64,000 nt of DNA from the NCBI RefSeq assembly GCF_018449475.1, contig NZ_JAHCQH010000017.1, positions 248,001-312,000 of the forward strand, written 5' to 3'. The notes under the pieces were generated by a model, which worked only from the letters and a program-made list of their open reading frames with translations, was not told the DNA's origin and did not search any database. This document shows, one piece after another, positions 16,029 through 23,492 of the stretch. A program made the translations under genes and the position numbers. The DNA is from Ancylobacter radicis (GTDB lineage: Bacteria; Pseudomonadota; Alphaproteobacteria; Rhizobiales; Xanthobacteraceae). Position 1 is the first letter of the stretch. The number at the start of each line of letters is the position of its first letter.

Positions 16029-16826
16029 ATGACGGCCCTGCCCATGCCGGAACTGCCGGGATCGCTCCCCCTCGGAAGCGCACCCGCCCTCACCGTCAAC
16101 CACGTCACCCACGCCTTCGGCGCCCGCAAGGCGCTGGACGATGTGAGCCTCTCTGTGCCGACCGGCAGCTTCACCGCCCTGCTCGGCCCCAATGGCGCGG
16201 GCAAGACCACCCTCTTTTCCCTCATCACCCGGCTTTACGACAACCGCACCGGCCGCATCGACGTGCTGGGCCATGATGTGCGGCGCGCGCCCGCCGCGGC
16301 GCTGAGCAAGCTTGGCGTGGTGTTCCAGGCCCGCACGCTCGATCTCGAACTGTCCGTGGTTCAAAACCTGCTCTATCACGCCACCCTGCACGGCATGGGT
16401 TTTGCCGCCGGGCGGCGCCGGGCGCTGGAGGTGCTCGCGCAGGCGGGCCTCGCCGACCGGGCCGGCGACAAGGTGCGCCGCCTCTCCGGCGGGCAGATGC
16501 GCCGGGTCGAGATCGCCCGCGCGTTGATGCACCGCCCGAGCCTGCTGCTGCTCGACGAGCCGACCGTCGGCCTCGATATCGCCTCGCGCGCCGCGCTGGT
16601 GGCGCAGGTGCGCGCGCTGGTGGCGCAGGAAGGCATCGGCGTGCTCTGGGCGACCCATATCATCGAGGAAATCACCGCCACGGATCGGATCGTCGTGCTG
16701 CATCGCGGCCGCATCCGCGCCGAGGGCGCCCATGACGCCGTGCTGGCGCAGGCCGGTGCCGCCGATGTCTCCGAGGCATTCCTCACGCTGGTCGGCGATG
16801 GGCCGGATGCGGGAGCCGCGGCATGA
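16029..16826 (+). CDS. ABC transporter ATP-binding protein of the PQQ-dependent-catabolism type
   Basis: A 265-residue ATPase. Walker A GPNGAGKTTL, Q-loop VVFQARTLD, signature LSGGQMRRVEIARAL, Walker B LLLLDEPT and the H-loop WATHIIEEI are intact. The NodI/DrrA-like architecture pairs with an ABC-2 permease, normally an exporter arrangement. The gene overlaps the permease gene by 4 bp. The family is annotated as PQQ-dependent catabolism-associated; the related P. putida ped transporter is linked with rare-earth-dependent growth. Confidence 0.93.
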   Translation: MTALPMPELPGSLPLGSAPALTVNHVTHAFGARKALDDVSLSVPTGSFTALLGPNGAGKTTLFSLITRLYDNRTGRIDVLGHDVRRAPAAALSKLGVVFQARTLDLELSVVQNLLYHATLHGMGFAAGRRRALEVLAQAGLADRAGDKVRRLSGGQMRRVEIARALMHRPSLLLLDEPTVGLDIASRAALVAQVRALVAQEGIGVLWATHIIEEITATDRIVVLHRGRIRAEGAHDAVLAQAGAADVSEAFLTLVGDGPDAGAAA

Positions 16827-17665
16827 GCGAGGCCCCGCGCCCCTTCCGCCTGTCGCTCGCCGGCTATGCGATCTGCATGGCCGGCATCTGCTGGCGCGAG
16901 GGGCTGCGCTTTCTCAACCAGCGCGGCCGCTTCCTCTCGGCGCTGGTGCGCCCGCTGGTGTGGCTGTTCATCTTCGCCGCCGGATTTCGTTCGGTGCTGG
17001 GCGTCTCGATCATCCCGCCCTATGACACCTATGTGCTCTATGAAGTCTATGTGACGCCGGGTCTGGTGGCGATGATCCAGCTGTTCAACGGCCTGCAATC
17101 CTCGCTCTCGATGGTCTATGACCGCGAGGTCGGGGCGATGCGCATCCTGCTGGTCAGCCCCTATCCGCGCTGGTTCCTGCTGGTCTCCAAGCTCGTCGCC
17201 GGCATCTGCGTGTCGCTGTTGCAGGTCTATGCCTTCCTCGCCGTCGCCTGGTTCTGGGAGGTGGAGCTGCCGCCGATCGGCTATCTCGCGGTGGTCCCGG
17301 CGCTGCTGCTCTCCGGGCTGATGCTCGGCGCCATGGGGCTGCTGATGTCGTCCGTGTTCCGGCAGATGGAAAACTTCGCCAGCGTGATGAACTTCGTCAT
17401 CTTCCCGATGTTCTTCGCCTCCTCCGCCCTCTACCCGCTATGGCGGGTGCAGGAGAGCAGCCTCGTCCTGTGGTGGATCTGCACCTTCAATCCGTTCACC
17501 TATGCGGTGGAACTGATACGCTTCGCGCTCTACGGTCAGTTCAATCCTCTCGCCGCGCTGGTGGTGGCGGGTTGCGCGCTTGTGTTCCTTGCCGCCTCGA
17601 TCCTCGCTTATGATCCGTCCGCCGGCGTCATGGCCCGTCGCGGCGGGCCGGAAGACGCCAAATGA
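16823..17665 (+). CDS. ABC-2 type permease of the PQQ-dependent-catabolism type
   Basis: A 280-residue protein with about six transmembrane helices, including LVRPLVWLFIFAAGFRSVLG, LLVSKLVAGICVSLLQVYAF and a PxxFASSALYPLWRV segment typical of ABC-2 permeases. ATG overlaps the ATPase stop by 4 bp. The ATPase/permease pair probably forms a homodimeric-type ABC-2 complex in the inner membrane. Direction of transport is not evident; the operon also encodes a periplasmic binding protein, which would be unusual for a pure exporter. Confidence 0.9.
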   Translation: MSEAPRPFRLSLAGYAICMAGICWREGLRFLNQRGRFLSALVRPLVWLFIFAAGFRSVLGVSIIPPYDTYVLYEVYVTPGLVAMIQLFNGLQSSLSMVYDREVGAMRILLVSPYPRWFLLVSKLVAGICVSLLQVYAFLAVAWFWEVELPPIGYLAVVPALLLSGLMLGAMGLLMSSVFRQMENFASVMNFVIFPMFFASSALYPLWRVQESSLVLWWICTFNPFTYAVELIRFALYGQFNPLAALVVAGCALVFLAASILAYDPSAGVMARRGGPEDAK

Positions 17666-17712
17666 GCCGCGCTCAAGACGCGGCCGACAACGAAAAGCCC
17701 GGAGGAACGCCC

Positions 17713-18363
17713 ATGTCCCAGATGCTCCAGATCGCCGCAAGGCTCCCGCGCGCCGCGCGGGCGCTCGCCGCCGGCGCCACCCTTGCCGTCATCCTCAGTG
17801 CCGCCCCGGCACTGGCCGCCTCCCCCACCGAGCTGTGGCCGTGCATCCAGCCGCGCGTCGCCAGCCTTGGCGCCGGGCAGATGTGGGCCGGTCCGCCGGT
17901 CGAGGGGCTCAACTGGCGCGATGACCAGGCGGTGTCCGATCTCGTGCCGGTGCTCGCTGCCCGGCGCACGCCGCTCGAACAGGCGGACACGCTGATCGCC
18001 GATTTCGCCAAGACCGCCGGGCCGGACAAGAACCAGCGCCTGACGCTGCTCTTTGCCGGGGTGTTCGACCAGATCAACACACTGCGGGCCCGCATCCTCT
18101 CGGGCATCGAACGCTACGCCAAGCACCAGATCGACCTCTCCCAGCGCATCAAGGATGAGAGCCTGCAACTCGCCAAGGCGAAGAAGGCGGCGGCGAGCGA
18201 CGAGGAAAAGGCCAAGGCCGGCGAGCTGGAAAAGCAGGTGCTGTGGGACACCCGCATCTATGACACCCGTGCCCAGGCCGTGACCGCGGTGTGCGAAAGC
18301 CCGGTGATCCTCGAACAGCGCGCCTTCGCGCTCGCCCGCGCGATCCAGAACGCGATGGATTGA
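17713..18363 (+). CDS. Secreted helical protein of unknown function in the transport operon
   Basis: A 216-residue protein starting at ATG 17713 after GGAGGAACGCCC; a start at 17662 that overlaps the permease stop is possible but would bury the signal peptide. Signal peptide to about residue 36 (PALAA|SP). The mature chain begins TELWPCIQPRVASLGAGQMWAG and continues with long amphipathic helices, including a Lys/Ala/Glu-rich coiled-coil stretch around AKAKKAAASDEEKAK. Two cysteines (WPC and VCES) may pair. Last gene of the operon; its stop is 3 bp from the convergent HXXEE gene. No family recognised. Confidence 0.75.
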   Translation: MSQMLQIAARLPRAARALAAGATLAVILSAAPALAASPTELWPCIQPRVASLGAGQMWAGPPVEGLNWRDDQAVSDLVPVLAARRTPLEQADTLIADFAKTAGPDKNQRLTLLFAGVFDQINTLRARILSGIERYAKHQIDLSQRIKDESLQLAKAKKAAASDEEKAKAGELEKQVLWDTRIYDTRAQAVTAVCESPVILEQRAFALARAIQNAMD

Positions 18364-18366
18364 GGA

Positions 18367-18954
18367 TCAGCGATCCAGCCGGCGCAGCCGCAGGGCGACG
18401 CTGGCGATGATGACCGCGTGCAGGATGAGCGCGCCGCCCAGGCCGGCGGCGTGCTCGGCGAGGCTGACCTCGGGCTCGCGGCCGATGACCGTGATCGTCA
18501 CCAGCGCCAGCGGCAGGAACAGCAGGATCGCCGTGACAAGGCCGGGATTGTAGCGCCGCAGCCGCGCCGCCGCGCCGATATGGGTGACCGCGTTCACCAC
18601 CATGGCGTAGGGAGCGATCAGCCCGTAGCCCGGCCCGGCGAAGGCGGCGGCATACAGCGCGCCGAGATTGAGCGTCCAGACCGCGCCGACATTGACGACG
18701 AGCACGCTGGCCGTGGTCAGCCCCTCGCGCCCGCCAAACATCACCACATTGGCGAAGCGACGGAAGCGGTCGCCGGTGTGCTCCTCGACCTGATGGATCA
18801 TGTAGCCGGGATTGTGCAGAAAGATCAGCAGGAGCGGCAGCGCGAAGGCCGATTCCAGCACCGGCACCAGCGCCAGCATCACGGCGGCCATGAATCCGGC
18901 GGCGACGACCCAGCGGGTGGCGAGCCAAAGCTTGAACTGCGTCAGACGCTGCAT
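18367..18954 (-). CDS. HXXEE-domain membrane protein
   Basis: A 195-residue protein with about six transmembrane helices and the motif HNPGYMIHQVEEHTGDRFRRF, which places it in the HXXEE-domain family. The histidine/glutamate motif at the membrane edge suggests metal binding or catalysis, but the function of the family is unknown to me. It is the distal gene of the minus-strand xox group, 45 bp after the CXXXCW protein gene, and converges with the plus-strand transport operon. Confidence 0.75.
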   Translation of the reverse strand: MQRLTQFKLWLATRWVVAAGFMAAVMLALVPVLESAFALPLLLIFLHNPGYMIHQVEEHTGDRFRRFANVVMFGGREGLTTASVLVVNVGAVWTLNLGALYAAAFAGPGYGLIAPYAMVVNAVTHIGAAARLRRYNPGLVTAILLFLPLALVTITVIGREPEVSLAEHAAGLGGALILHAVIIASVALRLRRLDR

Positions 18955-18999
18955 TTTCCCCGCCTTTGCGCCCTGCCGCGCGGCGAAGGACCGCCGCGC

Positions 19000-19596
19000 T
19001 CATTCCATCGGTGTGGCCTTGTCCAGCGGCAGGCCGGCCTTCGCCCAACCGTCGCTGCCGGCAGGATACCAGATCACCGAGGTATAACCGTAGGACAGCG
19101 CACGACGCGCCGCGTTCCAGCTCATCCAGCAATCGGTCTGGCAATAGAAGACCAGCATTGCATCGGGCTTGCCGCCGCTGAGCGTCGCAAGTCCGCGCCG
19201 GAAATAGCTGTCCATATCGGGGCTGAGCGCGCCATAGCCGACATTGGGCAGCCAGACGCTGCCCGGCACATGGTCGCGCGGCTTGTCGCGCCAGATGGTG
19301 CCGGCGGGAAGGTTCGCCGGCTTCACGTCGCGCGGCATCACGTCGACGAAGACCGCCGTCTTGGCTTTCCAGAGCGCCTCGGCGGCGCGGGTGTCGATGA
19401 CACGCGCGCCGGTGAGCGTCGCCGGGGTGGGCGCGCGATAGGCGTCCATTCGGTAGCTGTCGGGTTCGTCCGGGAGAGCCCCCTCGCTGGAGACCGGCGA
19501 GAGGGCGAGCAGCACCGCGGCAAGACCCGCAATGCCCAGCCAGGCGAGACGGCTGAGCGGCGGTTCAGGGCGGGGGCTGCGCCGGCGTGGAAACAT
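19000..19596 (-). CDS. PQQ-dependent-catabolism-associated Cys motif protein, rhodanese-like
   Basis: A 198-residue protein starting at ATG 19596 (MFPRRRSP). An N-terminal helix at about 17-36 anchors or exports it. The core is rhodanese-like, with ARVIDTRAAEALWKAKTAVFVDV, GSVWLPNVGYG and the active-loop FYCQTDCWMSWNAARRAL. The motif here has three residues between the cysteines (CQTDCW). The family co-occurs with PQQ alcohol dehydrogenases, possibly in thiol chemistry or cytochrome/quinoprotein maturation in the periplasm. It lies 28 bp after xoxJ. Confidence 0.88.
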   Translation of the reverse strand: MFPRRRSPRPEPPLSRLAWLGIAGLAAVLLALSPVSSEGALPDEPDSYRMDAYRAPTPATLTGARVIDTRAAEALWKAKTAVFVDVMPRDVKPANLPAGTIWRDKPRDHVPGSVWLPNVGYGALSPDMDSYFRRGLATLSGGKPDAMLVFYCQTDCWMSWNAARRALSYGYTSVIWYPAGSDGWAKAGLPLDKATPME

Positions 19597-19624
19597 GACA
19601 TCCTCCCTGGCGCCGCCCACGCGC

Positions 19625-20500
19625 TCAGGGCGCAGGTTGCAGCGGCCGGTTCTGCGCGTCGAGCAACGGCACGCCGTAGTCGAGCAGGATCTTGTCGATG
19701 GCCGCCTGTTCCTGGGTGATGAACTGGTTGAGCTGATGCTTCCAGTTCAGTTCGCCCGGACGGATGCCGAAGGTGATGCGGTAGACGAGCGCGGGATCGC
19801 CCTTCTCCTTCACCAGCGGAATCACCGCGAGCGGCTTCTCCGATTTCTTGGCGAAATAGCCGCCGATCGGGCCCCAGAGGATGCCGGCATCGATCTCGCC
19901 GTCATTGATGTCAGCGATCATCGCCTCGGCCGGGCTTTCGAAGCGCCGGTCGACCATCAGCGAATAAGGCCGTGCCATGCCCATCAGGCCATTGCGGGCC
20001 ATCAGGTCGCCGGGCGGGGTTCCGGCCACCACGCCGATGCGCCGTCCCTTGAGGAGCGGATCCTCCAGCGTGGTCACGCCGGCGAGATCGCCGCCTTTCG
20101 GGGTGATCAGCACCCAGGCGGAGCGGTAATAGGGATTGGTGTTGAGCACCGGATCCCCGCCCGCCACATAGCCCATCACGACGTCGCAGCGTTTGGAGCC
20201 GAGCGTCATCCGGTAGAAGCCGGTCGCCTGCGGAAACCAGGTGTAATCGAGTGTCAGGCCGAGCTTCTCGGCCAGCAACTCCGCCACCTTGTTCTCGAAG
20301 CCCTCGCCGGCCTCGTCGGTGAAGGGCATGTTGGCCGGGTCGGCGCACACCCTCAACGTCGACCGGTCGACGAGGTCGGAAACCTGTGCGCTGGCTGGGG
20401 TGGATATCCCCACGCCGCACAGGGCGGCGAGAGCCAGCGCGCAGGCGCCGGCCGCTCGCCTCAAGCCCTTAGCTTGCTCGTCCGAAGCACTGGTTTTCAT
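19625..20500 (-). CDS. xoxJ: XoxJ, quinoprotein dehydrogenase-associated periplasmic binding protein
   Basis: A 291-residue secreted protein. The best ATG is at 20500 (MKTSASDEQAKGL), giving a signal peptide ending STPASA|Q and a 32-bp overlap with the 3' end of xoxG. Family signatures include STLRVCADPANMPFTDEAGEGFENKVAELLA, DYTWFPQATGFYRMTL and CDVVMGYVAGGDPVLNTNPYYRS. XoxJ is related to solute-binding proteins but is thought to help activate or mature the apo-dehydrogenase. Order xoxF-xoxG-xoxJ is the usual one. Confidence 0.92.
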   Translation of the reverse strand: MKTSASDEQAKGLRRAAGACALALAALCGVGISTPASAQVSDLVDRSTLRVCADPANMPFTDEAGEGFENKVAELLAEKLGLTLDYTWFPQATGFYRMTLGSKRCDVVMGYVAGGDPVLNTNPYYRSAWVLITPKGGDLAGVTTLEDPLLKGRRIGVVAGTPPGDLMARNGLMGMARPYSLMVDRRFESPAEAMIADINDGEIDAGILWGPIGGYFAKKSEKPLAVIPLVKEKGDPALVYRITFGIRPGELNWKHQLNQFITQEQAAIDKILLDYGVPLLDAQNRPLQPAP

Positions 20501-21062
20501 TTGCGGTGTACGCCTTCGTCTTGTCCTCGCGCTTGCTCGGGCGCTCGCGGCCGAGCGCGCCATCGGCGCGGGCCTTGAGGTAGACATAGATGTCATCGAG
20601 ATAGCACATGACGTTCTTGTTCTCGCCGAAGGCCGGCATCACCTGATCCGCCGTGCCGACGCCGATGTTCTGCTTGCCGTTGACGACGATTTCCATGAAC
20701 TGCTCGTAAGTCATGGTCTTCAGCGAGTTGGCGAGCGCCGGCGCATAGCTCGATCCCATGCCATCCGGGCCGTGGCAGACATGGCACTCCGCGTGATAGC
20801 GGCGGTAGCCGCTATAGGTGTACCAGTCCAGCGTGCCGTCCGGCTGGATGTTGTAGATCGGCGTGCCGTCCTCGGTCGTGTACTTGCCGAGATCGTCCTT
20901 CTCCTTGGCAGGAGCCGGAGCGGCGGCGGCGGGAGCGGCAGGTGCCTCCTGAGCCGACGCTGCGCCGCTGAAGGCGAGAGTGGCGGCAAGGAGCAGCGCC
21001 GACAGGCAGGCGGACGCCGGCAGCGCGCCGGAAACAAGCCATCCGCGAAGAGAGTTCTTCAT
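20469..21062 (-). CDS. xoxG: XoxG, cytochrome c electron acceptor of XoxF
   Basis: A 197-residue protein with a signal peptide (cleavage near ASA|QE), an Ala/Pro linker, and a single c-type heme site CHVCH (Cys93, Cys96, His97). QVMPAFGENKNVMCYLDDIYVYL supplies a likely axial Met and matches methanol-metabolism cytochromes. It would accept electrons from reduced PQQ in XoxF in the periplasm. Encoded 240 bp downstream of xoxF after a strong hairpin; its own upstream region has a weak copy of the TTCTTATG tandem. Confidence 0.93.
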   Translation of the reverse strand: MKNSLRGWLVSGALPASACLSALLLAATLAFSGAASAQEAPAAPAAAAPAPAKEKDDLGKYTTEDGTPIYNIQPDGTLDWYTYSGYRRYHAECHVCHGPDGMGSSYAPALANSLKTMTYEQFMEIVVNGKQNIGVGTADQVMPAFGENKNVMCYLDDIYVYLKARADGALGRERPSKREDKTKAYTANENQCFGRAS

Positions 21063-21163
21063 TTATGTGTCTCCTGAAGGCACCCCGCGGGGGCCGAAAG
21101 TCTGGTCGCGGCGCGCGGGCGCCTTGGTGAGATCCGGCGCGAGGAGCGCCGAGTTGGGATTGT

Positions 21164-21182
21164 TCTAAGATTCTCATAAGGA
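21164..21182 (-). promoter_or_regulatory. xoxG: Weak tandem copy of the TTCTTATG element upstream of xoxG
   Basis: On the coding strand TCCTTATG (7 of 8 matches) is followed after AGA by ATCTTAGA (5 of 8), with the same 11-bp period as the pqqA and 13090 elements. It lies 101 bp before the xoxG start. The second half is degenerate, so this is a tentative site. Confidence 0.35.
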
Positions 21183-21200
21183 CGGTCGGCCTGAGACGCT

Positions 21201-21239
21201 GGGGCCTGGCGCGCCGGTAAAAACCAGCGGCCAGGCCCC
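21201..21239 (-). terminator. Hairpin between xoxF and xoxG
   Basis: GGGGCCTGGC and GCCAGGCCCC form a perfect 10-bp stem around a 19-nt loop, 63 bp after the xoxF stop. There is no T-run after the stem on the xoxF strand. It may act as a partial terminator or a 3' stabiliser that lets xoxF accumulate above xoxG. Confidence 0.55.
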
Positions 21240-21302
21240 CACGCGGTGTCCCTCGTGTCGTCTGTGGAGTGGCGGGCCGCAGCCCGCCCTCCGGCCGTTT
21301 CG

Positions 21303-23108
21303 TCAGTTCGGCAGAGCGAAGACCGTGAGCTGGCCACCGAGATTGGTGTAGCTGGAGAGCGCCGCATAGCCGCCCACCGCGCCAAGACCGGCGTTCGGGT
21401 CGGTCAGGCCGGCCGCAAGGCCGATACCCGCCCAGCCACCGACACCCGACAGGATGGCGAGGTACTGCTTGCCCTTGTGCTCATAGGTCGTGACGTTGCC
21501 GATGATGCCCGACGGGGTCTTGAACTTGTAGAGTTCCTTGCCCGTCTTGGCGTCGACCGCCTTCAGATAGCCTTCCAGCGTGCCGTAGAAGACCACGTCG
21601 CCCGCGGTGGCGAGAGCGCCGGACCACACCGAGAAGGGCTCGGGGAGCGACCAGACGATCTTGCCCTTGGTGTTGTCCCAGGCGATGAAGTTGCCCATGC
21701 CGCCATGGCTGCCCGGCGCGGGATACATCGACAGGGTGGCACCGACATAGGGCTGGCCCGCCGTGTAGCTGACGCGGAACGGCTCATAGTCCATGCAGAC
21801 GTGGTTGGTGGGCACGTAGAACAGGTTGGTCTTGGGCGAGAAGGCCGCCGGCTGCTGGTCCTTGGTACCCAGAGCCGCCGGGCAGATGCCCTTGGTATTC
21901 ACGTCCTCGCCCTGCTGGGCCGTCGAGAACTGCGGCACGACCAGCGGACGACCATAGGTCTTGCTGTTCTTGTCCATGTCGACCTTGGTGGCCCAATTGA
22001 CCACCGGATCGAACTTCTCGGCCACCAGCAGCTCGCCGGTCACACGATCAAGCGTGTAGCCGAAGCCGTTGCGGTCGAAATGGGTGAGCAGCTTGCGGGG
22101 CTTGCCGTTGAAGTCCTGATCCGTGAGGATCATTTCGTTCACGCCGTCGAAGTCCCATTCGTCATGGGGGGTCATCTGGTAGACCCACTTGGCCATGCCG
22201 GTGTCGGCGTCACGCGCCCAAATGGTCATGGACCACTTGTTGTCGCCGGGACGCTGGGACGGGTTCCAGGTCGAGGGGTTGCCCGAACCGTAATAGACGA
22301 GGTTGGTCTCGGGATCGTAGGAATACCAGCCCCAGGTGCAACCGCCGCCGATCTTCCACTGATCGCCTTCCCAGGTCTTCAGCGAGGAGTCCTTGCCGAT
22401 CGGCTTGCCGAGATCGGTGGTCTTCTCCGGGTCGACCAGCAGATCGCTGTCCGGGCCCATCGAATAGCCGCGCCAGATCTGCTTGCCGGTCTTGGTGTCA
22501 TAGGCGGTGACGTGGCAGCGCACGCCGAACTCGCCGCCCGAGATACCGACGATGACCTTGTCCTTCACCGGCAGAACGGTGGCGGTGTTGGTCTCGCCCT
22601 TCTTCGGGTCGCCATTGACGACGGACCACTTCTTGGCCCCCGTCTTGGCGTCAAGCGCGACGAGCGTGGTGTCGGCCTGATGCAGGAAGATCGTTCCGTC
22701 CGAATAGGCGAGACCGCGGTTCACGGTATCGCAGCACATCACCGGGATGACGTTCGGATCCTGCTTGGGCTCATACTTCCAGATGATCTTGCCGTCGTCG
22801 TTGAGGTCGAGGGCATAGACGATGTTCGGGAAGGGCGTGTGAACATACATCACGTCGCCGATGATGAGCGGGCCGCCTTCGTGACCGCGCAGAACGCCGG
22901 TCGAGAAGGTCCAGGCTACCTGGATCTTGCCGACATTGCCGGCATTGATCTGGTCGAGTTTGGAATAGCGGGTGTTGGCGTAGTCACCCGTCTGGATGCC
23001 CCATTGTTTGGGGTCCTTGATGATATTCATAAGCCCGTCATTGGCCGAAGCCGGCCAAGCATAGGCCGCCGCAGCACCAAGCAGTGCCACCGCAAGAACC
23101 TTGCGCAT
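21303..23108 (-). CDS. xoxF: XoxF, lanthanide-dependent PQQ methanol dehydrogenase
   Basis: A 601-residue periplasmic quinoprotein starting at ATG 23108 after GGAGGAGAAAGC, with a signal peptide ending near SA|NDGL. Hallmarks are the vicinal disulfide Cys125-Cys126 that stacks on PQQ, Glu193 (GGEFGV) and Asn277 (GSGNPSTW) as metal ligands, and [11 protein letters not shown] with catalytic Asp319 and extra Asp321. That extra Asp marks rare-earth rather than calcium enzymes; calcium MxaF has Ala there. Tryptophan-docking repeats such as WTFSTG and WKYEP show the eight-bladed propeller. It oxidises methanol and other short alcohols, passing electrons to XoxG. No mxaF is present in the window. 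Confidence 0.97.
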   Translation of the reverse strand: MRKVLAVALLGAAAAYAWPASANDGLMNIIKDPKQWGIQTGDYANTRYSKLDQINAGNVGKIQVAWTFSTGVLRGHEGGPLIIGDVMYVHTPFPNIVYALDLNDDGKIIWKYEPKQDPNVIPVMCCDTVNRGLAYSDGTIFLHQADTTLVALDAKTGAKKWSVVNGDPKKGETNTATVLPVKDKVIVGISGGEFGVRCHVTAYDTKTGKQIWRGYSMGPDSDLLVDPEKTTDLGKPIGKDSSLKTWEGDQWKIGGGCTWGWYSYDPETNLVYYGSGNPSTWNPSQRPGDNKWSMTIWARDADTGMAKWVYQMTPHDEWDFDGVNEMILTDQDFNGKPRKLLTHFDRNGFGYTLDRVTGELLVAEKFDPVVNWATKVDMDKNSKTYGRPLVVPQFSTAQQGEDVNTKGICPAALGTKDQQPAAFSPKTNLFYVPTNHVCMDYEPFRVSYTAGQPYVGATLSMYPAPGSHGGMGNFIAWDNTKGKIVWSLPEPFSVWSGALATAGDVVFYGTLEGYLKAVDAKTGKELYKFKTPSGIIGNVTTYEHKGKQYLAILSGVGGWAGIGLAAGLTDPNAGLGAVGGYAALSSYTNLGGQLTVFALPN

Positions 23109-23189
23109 GCTTTCTCCTCCTGAACGATCCTCCGGGACCAACCCTCAAGGGCGGCCCGTCGCGGCTTGTTTGCCGTTCTGACCTTCTTT

Positions 23190-23314
23190 GTCTTCGGCAG
23201 CGTGTCACGACCGGCTGGGGGAGAAGGCAGCCGGACTTCACGGGAGCAACCGCCCCAAGCTGGCCTACGAACCGGGTCGGGAGCGAACCCCCGATAGCCG
23301 TTGAAGCCGAAGAC
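23190..23314 (-). promoter_or_regulatory. xoxF: Candidate structured 5' leader of xoxF
   Basis: GTCTTCGGC at 23190-23198 is the exact inverse of GCCGAAGAC at 23306-23314, a 9-bp pairing closing 107 nt. Inside it CCGGCTG (23211-23217) pairs with CAGCCGG (23228-23234) across a 10-nt loop. If transcription starts near the AT-rich zone at about 23350, both elements are in the xoxF leader. The inverted repeats are visible; folding and function are inferred. Confidence 0.35.
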
Positions 23315-23348
23315 TGAAACGAGGCTAATCCGAATTCCAGTAACGCGC

Positions 23349-23380
23349 AATAAGAACTCTTATGAAATACGTTTCTTATT
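23349..23380. promoter_or_regulatory. xoxF: Three TTCTTAT half-sites upstream of xoxF
   Basis: AATAAGAA (23349-23356) abuts CTCTTATG (23357-23364), making a dyad ATAAGA-AC-TCTTAT. TTCTTATT follows at 23373-23380 and is the inverse of the first half-site. The half-site is the one found before pqqA and at 13090, but the spacing (inverted, and 16 bp between the two plus-strand copies) differs from the 11-bp tandem. It lies about 240-270 bp before the xoxF start. Confidence 0.5.
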
Positions 23381-23492
23381 ATGATTTTGCTGCAAGAGCG
23401 AAATGATATAAAATATACCACGAAATGAATGCTGCGTTTTCGTGGTTTTGTAGCGAGTATTCGCGCATGGCGCGAGTGTGCAGTGCAGCATA

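Larger units (their letters stand above)
23109..23492. other. xoxF: 384-bp promoter and leader region of xoxF
   Basis: No gene. The distal part (about 23340-23460) is AT-rich and holds three TTCTTAT half-sites. The proximal ~240 bp is GC-rich and contains nested inverted repeats that could fold as a structured leader. The length suggests that xoxF has its own promoter separate from the metallohydrolase gene. Confidence 0.6.

Noticed and set aside
21303-23108. Calling the dehydrogenase MxaF (calcium type)
   Set aside because: The second Asp of the DxD motif (Asp321) is present and no mxaI/mxaG-style genes accompany it; XoxG and XoxJ do.
21246-23123. A 625-codon open frame antisense to xoxF
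   Set aside because: XoxF on the opposite strand is unambiguous; this frame has no recognisable domain.
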